Shown piece by piece: positions 29,489 to 39,864 of a stretch of DNA of 64,000 bases. The notes below the pieces were generated by a model. It worked only from the letters and a program-made list of their open reading frames with translations, had not been told where the DNA came from and searched no databases. The stretch comes from Lithodes maja. Lineage: Eukaryota > Arthropoda > Malacostraca > Decapoda > Lithodidae. The stretch is taken from contig JBAKBP010000704.1 of NCBI GenBank assembly GCA_037953745.1, positions 186,001 through 250,000 of the forward strand, written 5' to 3'. A program made the translations under genes and the position numbers. Each line of letters opens with the position of its first letter. Positions within the stretch are counted from its first letter, which is position 1.

Positions 29489-32400
29489 ATGAACAGCAAT
29501 TGTATAACCAGCACTATGTCTAATGACTCATCATTTACGGGGGAGGATAACACGGTACAGCCTAGTAACCAGCAAGTACAACAGATGTTTAGGGGGAGTG
29601 TTATAAGTGGAGAGAGGGATGCCCGGGCATTTTTGCAGACACCTTTGACCGAACAGCGCCTGCAGGCTATTGATTGTTACGGTCTTCGCTGTTTAGCCAC
29701 GGTTTTGGGGCGGGACTGTCCTGACAGTTGGCCCAAGAAGAATTTGGTGGCATGTTTGTTGGGTGATGGCGATGGGGCGGTGGGTGGAGTGGGGTCTTGG
29801 GGGGTTCCCTCCAAGCCTCCATTCCACTCTACCCCTGAGCTGGGCCCTCAGCCAGCGAGTCTTAGCACGATGCAGCAGGAGGGTTCTCAAGGGCAAGCTG
29901 GCTTACCCGTAAACACGTCTCGGTGTGGATCCCCCATTTTGTGCTCTCCCCCCCCAGGCCTGTCTCCTGAGATGTTATTTCAGCTAGAACTAGCTAAGTT
30001 TAAGCTGCAGGAGACAAAGATACAGATACAACAGGCTAGTATAGAACGCATAGAGGTTGCTAGAATCCAAGCCAATCAGGATGCAACCAGGTACCAGGCT
30101 GAAATGGATGTCGAGAAGTCTAGAGTAGAGACCACGGGGCGTCATCTCGGTGGTGGGCACCGGGTTACAGACTCACTTTCGCATTTAATTAAGTTAGTAC
30201 CCGCATTTGATGAGACAGCAGTGACTGAGTTTTTTGCTCGTTTCGAAAAGAAGTGTCGTGAGTATGACTGGCCGGAGGTTAAATGGGCAGCATTAGTTTC
30301 ATCACGTCTAGTGGGTAAGGGGTTGAAAGCCTACGATGCACTGTCACTGGACGAGAGTGTAGTGTATGGACTGGTGAAGGAGGCTGTGCTCCGGGCCTAC
30401 GAACTGCAACCCGAAACTTATAGATTGAAGTTCCGTGGCGTGAATAAGAAGAGCGACGTCAGTTTTATGGAGCACGCACGGGACTTAACAGATGCAGGTA
30501 ATAACTGGTTTCGGTCCGAGCACGCAGAGTCGGCCGAGGAAATTAAGCAACTTTTCTATCTGGAACAGTTTTACAAATGCACTGGAACCGATCTAACGCT
30601 GAACATTAAGGAAAAATGTCCCAAGACAGTAGAGGAGGCTGCCAAGATGGCAGACCTCAGATTATCATTGATTCGTGGTTGCGGTGCCGCTCAGAGGGCT
30701 GAGTCAGGGCAGAAGGGGCGCTATACCCCACCCACCAGAGTTTTCGATAATAACAAATCCTATGACACACATAACCACACTAAATGCATTGCACCTAATA
30801 ACACCTACAAACACAAGCCTCTCCCGTTTACTAAAGGTCAGGCCCCTTCTTCGCCCGCACAAGGGAAGAAGCCCATTGGGGATGTGAAATGTTACAAATG
30901 TCAGAAGCTAGGCCATTATTCACGTGAGTGCCCTAGTAACACTCCCGCTAAGCCGGTGTCATTGGTTCACAGTATCGGTGTGTCTCTGAAGGCTGCAGCA
31001 ACTGCCCGGGGTAGGTTGTCAGCAGCTGAGGCACACGCGGTAAAGAAGCGTACGGAAGGCTCGACACCTGTCCGGGACACTTTCTGTCGCCATCGGGGGC
31101 ACGGGTTTGTGAGCTGGGGGAGTGAACTACGGAGGGTTGACTTGCTGAGGGATACGGGGGCTTCGCAAACTTTGTTGAGGAACTTCACAGGGAAACCGAT
31201 AAATGCGGCCAGAGTTGTTGTGGTGCAGGGTATAAATGCTACGAGGTCATACCCACTTGTGAGGTTGGAGTTGAGAGTGGGAGAGGTGTGCAGGGAGCTG
31301 GATGTAGGGATCGTTGAGTGTTTGCCAGTTGAGGGCGTCGACCTTCTTCTCGGCAACGACTTTGCGGTGCCCACTTCCGGGACTCCACCCTTAGTCGTTG
31401 CCGAGAGGGCGGCCGACGTGGATGGTGAGAATCGGGAATGGGTTGGGAGGTGCCAACAGGATGAGATGGCCTGTGTGGTAACCCGATCTCGCTCTGCGGC
31501 TCCTGCACAGCCTAGCACTCAACCTCGGGGACAGTGGAGGAAGGATCAGGAGAAGGTTGCTAAGGGCAGGAAAAGGGACATTGATTCTGCTGCACTTCTC
31601 GGTGATTCGGTACTTGGACCTATAATAAACACGGGAGTTGACTCTGGCCCAGATATGGTGTGTAACAAGGCAGAGTTGGGTAAGACTTCGCGTGAGGCAA
31701 GAGCTGTAGCGAGAGCCACTAAGGCAGTAGAGCCTACTAGCCGGGGTAATGTCTTATTACAAAACCATCTTGATGCATTGACGCCCAGGGACATTAGTGA
31801 GCAGCAGCTGCAAGACGCTAGCCTAGCTCGTTATAGCAATGGTGCCATAGAGTTGGAGGAAGATGGGGATGCGAAGCCGGGAGATTTCTTTAGGCTCAAC
31901 AGGATATTGTACCGCAGATTTCTAGACCCCAAATCGAAGTGGGAGGGCGGTGCGAGGGTAGTAGACCAGGTGGTTGTTCCAAATAAGTATAGAGAGTCCT
32001 TATTGTGTCTGGCGCATGATGTGCCGGTGGCGGGTCATTTGGGGGTAACAAAAACATTGGCGGCATTGGGCAGGTTTTTCTGGTGGCCTGGGGTCAAGGC
32101 TGATGTCTGTGCATGGGTGGCTGGGTGTGCGACCTGCCAGACAACGGGGAAGCCTAACCAGACAATCCCGAAGGCACCTTTGTTTCCTATACCTGTCACC
32201 GGGCCTCCGTTCAGCAAAGTTGTAGTAGATTTGGTTGGCCCTTTCCCGCCTACTAGTAGTGGCAATAAATTCCTGTTGACAATCATGGATGTGGCTACGA
32301 GATACCCGGACGCATACCCCATGAGAAACGGCTCGGCAAAGGCAGTTGTTAAAAACTTATTATTGTTCTGTTCCCGTTATGGATTTCCACGTGAGGTGCA

Positions 32401-34591
32401 GTCAGACCAGGGGAGCAATTTTACATCCAAATTGTTCAAGCAAACCCTTCAGTTGCACGGTATATGTTCTGTAGTGTCGTCAGCCTACCATCCCGAGAGT
32501 CAGGGAGTCTTGGAGCGGTGGCACTCGACCCTGAAGAGTATGCTACGCTGTTACTGTGCAGAACATGACACTGATTGGGATTTGGGTCTGCCGTATGTTC
32601 TGTTCGCTGCACGTGAAGTCCCAGGAGAGAGCCTGGGGTTCAGTCCAAATCAACTAGTCTTTGGCCATAATGTGAGAGGACCTTTAAGTATGGTGAAAGA
32701 GATCTGGGAGGGCGAAGAGAAGCCGGGGTCTGTACTTAAATATATCCTTGAGAGCCGGGAGAGACTTATAGGTTGCATGGCAGCGGCAGGTAATAACTTG
32801 GTTAATGCACAGGCGGTCATGAAGCACCAGTATGACGCCAAGGTGAAGCTTCGGGAGTTTTCGGTGGGTCAGGAGGTAATGTTGCTTTTACCTTTGCCTG
32901 GACACCCCCTTTCTGCCAAGTTTATTGGGCCGTATGTGGTGGCTAAGAAACTGTCCGACCTTGATTATCTCGTTGCAACACCTGACCGTAGAAAAAAACA
33001 TCAGTTATGTCATGTTAACCTCATGAAAGAGTATGTGAGACGCCCCTCAGAGCCTCTCACTGTCCCTGTGCTGGCCTGCAGCGGCCAGGGTGGAGAAGGA
33101 GGTGGGGACAGTCATGCTGCTGAGGAGGATAGCTGGGACTGTGTCATTTCCGCGGAACAGTGGGCGGGGAATACTGAACAAGAGGCTAGGCAAGCTGTAA
33201 GTCACCTGCCTGAGCACCAGGGTGCTGCTGTCCTAGGCCTGTTCAGGTCATACCCCTCTGTTTTCGCCGAACACCCAGGTCTCACTACTCAGGTAACGCA
33301 CGACGTGGACGTCGGTGATAATGTGCCCTTCAAGTCAGTGCCCTACCGTGTGCCCCCGGTAAAGTTGCCAGCTTTACGGGAGGAGTTAAAGTACATGGTT
33401 GAGAGAGGGATGATCACTGAAGGTTATGTGAAGTGGACATCACCCGTCACGTTGCAGCCAAAACCTGACGGCAAGGTGCGGTTCTGCATAGATTTTCGTA
33501 GGCTAAATGGCTTGACCACTACCAACCCTTACCCTTTGCCTCGAGTTGACGACAGCGTGGACAAGATAGGGAATGCAAAGTACCTTACTAAAATTGATCT
33601 TGTAAAAGGCTACTGGCAAGTACCCCTGTCGGACCGAGCTAAGCAAGTTTGTGGTTTTGTGGTAGATGGCAAGACCTACCAATGTAACGTAATGCCTTAT
33701 GGGCTTAAGAACGCACCTGCCACGTTTCAGAACCTGATGAACGATATTTGTGACGAAATCCCTAACTGCACGGTCTACCTTGATGACGTGATAGTGTATG
33801 ATGACAATTTTGAAAATCACCTAAGGCACTTAGAGACCCTGTTTGGGAAGTTGCACGATGCTGGGCTGGTGGTGAACCTGAGGAAGTGCGAGTTTGTAAA
33901 GGCTACTGTGCAGTATCTTGGCTTCGTGGTCGGGTTAGGCCGGGTGTGCCCCCCCCTGAGCAAGATACAGGCTATCAATATGTTTCCCAGGCCCACCACT
34001 AAGCGCCAGGTCATGCGGTTCCTAGGTATGATAGGCTATTATAGGCGCTTCATCCGGGGATACTCTACTGTCTTAGCACCGTTAACTGATCTACTGTCGA
34101 AGTCAGTGAAGTTCTGTTGGGCTGCGGAGTGTCAGAGGGCTTTCGACCTAGTCAAGCACCTGCTGTGTACACATCCGATTTTGAGAGCCCCAGACTTCTC
34201 CAGGAGTTTTCAGCTGGCGACTGATGCCAGCGGTGTGGGTGCCGGGGCAGTGTTACTGCAGACTGATTCCGAGGGCTTGGAACACCCAGTGAGCTTCTTT
34301 TCTCGCAAGTTTAATTCGGCACAAAGGAATTACTCGACTATAGAGAAGGAGCTTCTTGCTATCGTTTTGTCGCTCAAACATTTCGAAGTTTATGTTCCAG
34401 CCTACGGCCCGGTAGTGACGATTTATACGGACCATCATCCCTTGAAATTCCTAAATCAGTTTCACAATCGGAATATGCGGTTGACCAGGTGGTCCCTAAT
34501 GCTCCAAGAGTATAATCTCAACATTCAGCATATTGCCGGGAGTGAGAACGTGATAGCAGATTGTCTATCAAGGGTTGATGATCCAGGATAG
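29489..34591 (+). CDS. Gypsy 1 Gag-Pol polyprotein (Gag-PR-INT-RT-RH)
   Basis: A 1700-residue open frame encoding every protein for replication and integration. Residues about 235-400 form a helical Gag region with ELQPETYRLKFRG, EEIKQLFYLEQF and AAKMADLRLS, resembling the SCAN domain. A CCHC zinc knuckle CYKCQKLGHYSREC lies near 468. The protease active site is LLRDTGASQTLL near 553. The integrase has an HHCC zinc module (about 842-885), catalytic Asp near 913, Asp in SDQGSNF near 972 and Glu 36 residues later (DD35E), then a GPY-type module. RT has YLDDVIVY near 1430. RNase H has ATDASG near 1578 and YTDHHPL near 1646. No frameshift or stop separates gag and pol, so one precursor is predicted. 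All catalytic residues I can place are intact. Confidence 0.95.
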   Translation: MNSNCITSTMSNDSSFTGEDNTVQPSNQQVQQMFRGSVISGERDARAFLQTPLTEQRLQAIDCYGLRCLATVLGRDCPDSWPKKNLVACLLGDGDGAVGGVGSWGVPSKPPFHSTPELGPQPASLSTMQQEGSQGQAGLPVNTSRCGSPILCSPPPGLSPEMLFQLELAKFKLQETKIQIQQASIERIEVARIQANQDATRYQAEMDVEKSRVETTGRHLGGGHRVTDSLSHLIKLVPAFDETAVTEFFARFEKKCREYDWPEVKWAALVSSRLVGKGLKAYDALSLDESVVYGLVKEAVLRAYELQPETYRLKFRGVNKKSDVSFMEHARDLTDAGNNWFRSEHAESAEEIKQLFYLEQFYKCTGTDLTLNIKEKCPKTVEEAAKMADLRLSLIRGCGAAQRAESGQKGRYTPPTRVFDNNKSYDTHNHTKCIAPNNTYKHKPLPFTKGQAPSSPAQGKKPIGDVKCYKCQKLGHYSRECPSNTPAKPVSLVHSIGVSLKAAATARGRLSAAEAHAVKKRTEGSTPVRDTFCRHRGHGFVSWGSELRRVDLLRDTGASQTLLRNFTGKPINAARVVVVQGINATRSYPLVRLELRVGEVCRELDVGIVECLPVEGVDLLLGNDFAVPTSGTPPLVVAERAADVDGENREWVGRCQQDEMACVVTRSRSAAPAQPSTQPRGQWRKDQEKVAKGRKRDIDSAALLGDSVLGPIINTGVDSGPDMVCNKAELGKTSREARAVARATKAVEPTSRGNVLLQNHLDALTPRDISEQQLQDASLARYSNGAIELEEDGDAKPGDFFRLNRILYRRFLDPKSKWEGGARVVDQVVVPNKYRESLLCLAHDVPVAGHLGVTKTLAALGRFFWWPGVKADVCAWVAGCATCQTTGKPNQTIPKAPLFPIPVTGPPFSKVVVDLVGPFPPTSSGNKFLLTIMDVATRYPDAYPMRNGSAKAVVKNLLLFCSRYGFPREVQSDQGSNFTSKLFKQTLQLHGICSVVSSAYHPESQGVLERWHSTLKSMLRCYCAEHDTDWDLGLPYVLFAAREVPGESLGFSPNQLVFGHNVRGPLSMVKEIWEGEEKPGSVLKYILESRERLIGCMAAAGNNLVNAQAVMKHQYDAKVKLREFSVGQEVMLLLPLPGHPLSAKFIGPYVVAKKLSDLDYLVATPDRRKKHQLCHVNLMKEYVRRPSEPLTVPVLACSGQGGEGGGDSHAAEEDSWDCVISAEQWAGNTEQEARQAVSHLPEHQGAAVLGLFRSYPSVFAEHPGLTTQVTHDVDVGDNVPFKSVPYRVPPVKLPALREELKYMVERGMITEGYVKWTSPVTLQPKPDGKVRFCIDFRRLNGLTTTNPYPLPRVDDSVDKIGNAKYLTKIDLVKGYWQVPLSDRAKQVCGFVVDGKTYQCNVMPYGLKNAPATFQNLMNDICDEIPNCTVYLDDVIVYDDNFENHLRHLETLFGKLHDAGLVVNLRKCEFVKATVQYLGFVVGLGRVCPPLSKIQAINMFPRPTTKRQVMRFLGMIGYYRRFIRGYSTVLAPLTDLLSKSVKFCWAAECQRAFDLVKHLLCTHPILRAPDFSRSFQLATDASGVGAGAVLLQTDSEGLEHPVSFFSRKFNSAQRNYSTIEKELLAIVLSLKHFEVYVPAYGPVVTIYTDHHPLKFLNQFHNRNMRLTRWSLMLQEYNLNIQHIAGSENVIADCLSRVDDPG

Positions 34592-34860
34592 TCGTGCACG
34601 GTGTGTGGGTTGAGCAGGAGTAAAATTAGGCTATCATAACGCCGTCCAAAAAGATTATAAAACAATAAAATAAACGAGAATTTTTTTTTTAGTTTTGTAA
34701 GTCTTTATTGTTGTAGCATGATGCATGCGATATTGTGTTTTATGTATAATTCACACTTCAGTTGTTGTGCACCTTTTGCAATTAGTGGCAGCTAAGGGTA
34801 GCAGGTCGGTTGGTTGCCTGTCAGATTTTGATAATGCTTCTAAGGTCGATTATCTAAAAT

Positions 34861-34871
34861 CTTGGGGGGGC
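34861..34871 (+). promoter_or_regulatory. Gypsy 1 polypurine tract
   Basis: CTTGGGGGGGC lies immediately before the 3' LTR. The G-run is the expected primer for plus-strand synthesis. Between the stop codon (34591) and this point is a 270-bp non-coding tail. Confidence 0.75.
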
Positions 34872-36654
34872 TGTGACGCACCCAGTGCGTAGCAACGCAA
34901 CCTGATTGTACTCCTTGGTACTCCACTGTACCGTCACGGTGCGTGTACCGTGCTGGCTGCTTATATTGAGTGTGACAACGTATAACTATGTTCTTTGTAT
35001 CTCTGCAAAGGTCTCGTCATTTGCTAACCAGTGGTGGGTTTTGTTTTAAGCCATGTCGAGACCTTCCATTTAATATGTAGTATCAATAGAGAAGTTGATA
35101 GATGAGATAATAGGAATTCAGAGAGAGAGAGTGAGTTAGACTTCAGAGCGAGAGGGTAGCAATGGTTGCCAGACGTATGGACCGGTTGGCAGCCCTGCGC
35201 TTATAGCTAGGTGCGACAGGGTTGGTAGTACATTGCCGCCTGCATATGCTGCCTGGCTGCCCATGTTGTCGTACAGCACATTGCCTGGAGGCTCGCTGTG
35301 TGCTCTATGACCAGGTTGCCTAGAACCTTTGAGATTCTAACATCCCTTGCCCTCTCTCCCAATTTCTCACGGTTGCACTCTTTCTCTCTGACGACATTAC
35401 TCTCATTTCATTCTTCTCTCTATTTAAATGCATACCCTTCCCTTGAGGTCCTAAAGGAGTTTCAGCACTCACCTCTCGTATTACTCTTAGGACAAGCATA
35501 TATTTACATGTATTAGATTTAAGGGGTTAATGTGAACAGCGATCTTCTTGATGAGGATAGTTGGTGAACGTTCTACATGTTCACGAGTTATATGCCCAGC
35601 TCATCATCCAATTTGTGACTAGACTAGTGCCATGTGTAAGAGCCCGACCATGCCCAGGAGTTGTCTGTAGAGGGGCGAGGACTTAGCCTTGATTTGCCTA
35701 CCGAGCCAGGAGCGAGTGTAGTACCAGAGACTACAGCTCGCTCGTAGTGCCGGTATAGTAGAGTAACGTAATTTATCTGTCCTTGTGTTCTCTACAGTCT
35801 TTTCCTGGGTTCTCGCTTTCGGTGCTGGGACTCGGTGTTTCCTGTGACTTGGCCTGCTAGCTAGAACACATGGGGATGATGAGTGGGTGATATCTTTATT
35901 TTACTATGCATTGCAGCTCTCTTTAAGTTTATGTATGTAACACTTTACAGTACACATTACTCACACACAAGACAACACTATTAATACTTTCATGTATCAA
36001 TTAACTGCACTGTCGTTTTGCTGCTGTTTCCGGAGTTCTATTGCGTAGGGCGCATACGGACTCAGAGGGGAGACAGAGTGAGAGAAGCGAAGTAGCCTAT
36101 GCGGTAGTAGGCTACCGGCGCAGTACTGTTGCCTGCAACCTTTTAGTTATTCCAAGTATAGATTCATTATTACAATAAGTGACTACTGTTTATGTTCCTT
36201 CCATGTGTATTATTAGGTATCTACTGGGTCATGAACATCTTGTATGCTACATGCTAGTGCATGTTAGTAGGGGACAGTTATTCTAGTGCACGCGCTTTCA
36301 AGTAGGCGTGTACATTTGTCATTTAGCATTTCACTGTCATACCTTTAGCCTGCTTCTATTCTACATTATTAGAGGCTTAATATTAACGTAGTTTCTTGAG
36401 TATTGCATTTCTTTAGTCATAACGTAACCTATAAATGTCTGAGGGAGTTTAGCCTCATAGCCTACCCCTGTTGTACACTTTCGCCGAGTTAAGGTACCTC
36501 GTTACCATAGACGATAACTCTGTAGGGCGTTGGTGCTTTTGTTGTCTGGAGCATATAGTATTTGGGACTGGAATCGAGCGTGTCGTTGTCACATAAGCCA
36601 TTTCTGTCCTACGATCAAGAATCCCGAATATGTATTGCCGATCCAGCCGTAACA
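34872..36654 (+). repeat. Gypsy 1 3' LTR
   Basis: 1783 bp, same boundaries and apparently one substitution relative to the 5' LTR. Followed by ATAT, the target duplication, and the continuation of LINE L. Confidence 0.95.
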
Positions 36655-38325
36655 ATATTTACTTTTATCCAACCTAGATTTGAACATGTTAATGTTCCTC
36701 GCTCTCACCACCTCCTCCTCCAAGTTGTTCCAAGTCTCTATACTCCTATATGGGAAGCTGAATTTCTTTGTGTCCTTACGACATCTGCCCTTCCTCAGCT
36801 TAAACTCGTGCCCTCTTGTCCTTCCATTATCCCTCACGAATAGATCTTCCCTATCTACTCGTTCCAAACTTTTTACTCCCTTGAACATCGTTATTAAGTC
36901 GCCTCGTTCCCTTCACTCTTTCAAGGTAGGCAGTTGTAGTGTCTTAAGTCTTTCCTCATATGTCAACTCCTTCAATCTTGGGATCATCTTCGTTGCTATC
37001 CTTTGGACTTTCTCTAATTTGTTTATATGTTTTTTCAAATGTGGTGACCATATCACTGCTGCATATTCTAATCTTGGTCTTATCATAGTCATTATCAATT
37101 TTCTTAACATTTCTTCATCCAAATAGTTAAATGCCACTCTCATATTGGTTATTATTCCATATGCTCCTCCAATGATCATGTTAATATGCTTCTCCGGGGA
37201 TAGATCATCTTGTATTATCACTCCAAGGTCCTTCTCATGCCGTGTTTTGCCTATTATTTCAATTCCTAATTTGTACACCCAGCTTGGCCTTATCTCACTT
37301 GTTCCCACTTCCAAAACATGACACTTTTCTGCATTGAAACTCATTTTCCAGGTTTGGCTCCATCTGTGCAACTCATCTAGGTCCTTTTGAAGATCCTGAC
37401 AACTTTCTATACAGGTGACATTCTTCATGATCTTAGCGTCATCCGCAAACATATTCATATGACTATTCAAGTTTTCTGGCATGTCGTTTACATAAAGTAG
37501 GAACATTATCGGACCCAACACTGATCCCTGTGGTACTCCGCTCGTCACACTCCTCCACTGTGAATATTCGTCTCGTATCGTGGTCCTCATTTCTCTTCCT
37601 ATTAAAAAGTTTTCCATCCATTTTAACATCCTACCATGTACACCTCCAACAACCTGCAATTTCCACAATAACCTTTTGTGAGGCACCCTGTCAAAGGCCT
37701 TTTTCAGGTCCAGGTAAACACAGTCAACCCATCCCTCTCTCTCCTGTGTAACATCTACAACTCTGCTATAAAAGCTTAATAAATTAGATACACAAGATCT
37801 CCCTTCCCTGAATCCAAATTGTTTCTCGCTAAGCACCCCCTGTCCCTCAATGAAGTGTGTCCACTTTTTCCTTATAATTTTCTCACAAATTTTACAAACA
37901 ATGCTGGTGAGGGACACCGGTCTGTAGTTAAGCGGATTTTCTCTGTCTCCTCCTTTGTAAATTGGTACTATGTTAGCTCTCTTCCATTCCACTGGCAGGT
38001 CTCCCTCATTCAGTGAAGATTTGATGATTTCATAGATTGGTTCCACTAACTCTTCCGCACATTCTTTGAGGATCCATCCAGCCACTCCATCTGGTCCCAT
38101 TGATTTCCTCACGTCCAAATCCTGCATCAATTTCAGCACTTCACTTTTTGTCACTTTCATTTCAGGCATCTGTGGTGTTCTCATTTCTCTATTAGGTTCT
38201 ATAAACTCCTCCTCTTTTACAAACACTGACTGAAGCTTTTCATTCATAACTTCACACAATTCTTTATCTTTCTCATAGCTGTTTGTTCCAACTCTTAGTC
38301 TGACAATACCTTCTTTTGCACTGCC
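36655..38325 (-). mobile_element. LINE L (CR1-like), coding part, right of Gypsy insertion
   Basis: Minus-strand LINE that continues from 27462 across the Gypsy insertion. It contains RT and C-terminal domain but no endonuclease, so it is 5'-truncated. Its 5' end at 38325 is fused directly, in opposite orientation, to a 3' fragment of the GT-associated LINE. Confidence 0.85.
36660..38325 (-). pseudogene. LINE L ORF2, RT and C-terminal domain, one frameshift
   Basis: From the 5' side: DVRKSMGPDGVAGWILKEC, ENPLNYRPVSLTSIVCKI, EKQFGFREGRSCVSNLLSF, LDLKKAFDRVPHKRLL, TSGVPQGSVLGPIMFLLY, the catalytic NMFADDAKIMK, and TWKMSFNAEKCHVLEVG. A stop at 36913 is followed in a second frame (36660-36900) by the C-terminal block RTRGHEFKLRKGRCR, FPYRSIETWNNLEEEVV and FKSRLDKSKY, so one frameshift lies near 36900. 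The end of the frame was cut by the Gypsy insertion. The first ~15 codons of the longest frame (38326-38370) belong to the antisense neighbour. Confidence 0.85.
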
Positions 38326-38569
38326 CAGACACCTGCGTGACTCAACGGAACATAACCTTGAACGTTTCAAGAACCAACTAGATAAATTCCTACGGATAAT
38401 ACCCGATCAACCTAAGCTGCCACATTACCACCTCTGCGCTGCCAGCAACAGCATCATAGACCAGATGGCGAAGAGACGAGCAGACGGGTTATACTAGTGG
38501 CGGCGCATCAGCGTGGCCACGGGCAGCAACTACTGCCTGAAACTACTCACCACAGGAACCACCACAGGT
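38326..38569 (+). mobile_element. GT-associated LINE, 3' fragment (copy a)
   Basis: Nearly identical to 45917-46164: the last ~55 codons of ORF2 (LRDSTEHNLERFKNQ in frame), stop TAG, a short 3' untranslated region with GTGGCGGCGCATCAGCGTGG and the end ACAGGAACCACCACAG, immediately followed by (GT)n. No poly-A. Confidence 0.85.
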
Positions 38570-38601
38570 GTGTGTGTGTGTGTGTGTCTGCGTGTGTGTG
38601 T

Positions 38602-39100
<499 letters not shown>

Positions 39101-39103
<3 letters not shown>

Positions 39104-39864
39104 TACATCATTCTGAATCTGAAAAAGAGACGCAAACCAGTGTTCAAGAAACAATTGCCTCTATACCACAATTGAAAGAAAAGGTTGAAAAGATCTGTTT
39201 CTATTACAAACAAAATAGTTGTAAATTCGGCGGAGAAGGTCGTGATTGCAGATATAATCACCCTAACATCTGTCCAGCCTACCAAGCTCATGGCCCTAAC
39301 CCTGCACATGGATGTGTAAAGGGCCGTCAGTGTGAGAACTTTCACCCTATTATCTGTAAAGGATCAGCAGAGGCATCCGAGTGTTTTAACCAAAGATGTA
39401 GGAAACTTCACCTTAGAGGCACTCGTCGTCGACCTCTGAACTCCAGACTACCACCAACGACTGCTCACCAGGTACCACCTACTAATGTTTACAACCCAGG
39501 ACCCAGAACTTTACCACCACCTGGTCCAGTGGTTGAGCCAAGACCATCTGCTGGACCAGGACCCACAGTTTATGTTGGGCCAGGACCAACTACTATCCCC
39601 CCTACTTCTACAGTAACTACACCCACTGCTACTTCTACAGTAACTACACCCACTGCTACTTCTACAGTAACTACACCCACTGCTACTCCACCAGTTATTC
39701 CTGAGCCTATACATCTATTTATTGCAGCTCCCCCTGTACAGAACCAACCAAGACCAAGTGATGGAATAGAAAATTTTCTTATAAAACAAGTGCAAATTCT
39801 TCAAATGCAAATGAACCATATCCTCAAGATAAAAGCATGGCAACAAGACCAAAGCATCAATTAG
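39101..39864 (+). CDS. LINE ORF1 with three CCCH zinc fingers (N-terminus truncated)
   Basis: The open frame (from 39076, its first codons being GT repeat) ends at TAG 39862-39864. After a short acidic/coiled stretch come three Cys/His clusters: C-x7-C-x8-C-x3-H ending CRYNH, a second ending CVKGRQCENFH, and a third CKGSAEASECFNQRCRKLH, all C..C..C-x3-H, followed by basic RGTRRR. Then a Pro/Thr-rich linker with three STVTTPTAT repeats, and a hydrophobic heptad-like tail (FLIKQVQILQMQMNHILKI) that could oligomerise. By analogy with other LINE ORF1 proteins it probably binds element RNA. CCCH fingers are RNA-binding in other proteins. I do not recall this ORF1 type in a described LINE family. 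The last 28 bases overlap ORF2 in another frame. Confidence 0.8.

Larger units (their letters stand above)
27463..36654 (+). mobile_element. Gypsy element 1, complete, Gmr1-type domain order
   Basis: A 9.2-kb LTR retrotransposon with two 1783-bp LTRs (TGTGACG...GTAACA), tRNA primer site, one 1700-codon Gag-Pol frame, polypurine tract, and a 4-bp target duplication ATAT (27459-27462 and 36655-36658). Domains run Gag, protease, integrase, reverse transcriptase, RNase H. In ordinary Gypsy elements integrase comes last. The only LTR difference I noticed is G at 27863 versus T at 35272, implying recent insertion. It lies inside the 3' end of LINE L. Confidence 0.95.

Noticed and set aside
27463..36654. 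Possible envelope gene (errantivirus-like) in Gypsy 1
   Set aside because: Only about 270 bp separates the Pol stop from the polypurine tract, with no further long frame, so no envelope is present.
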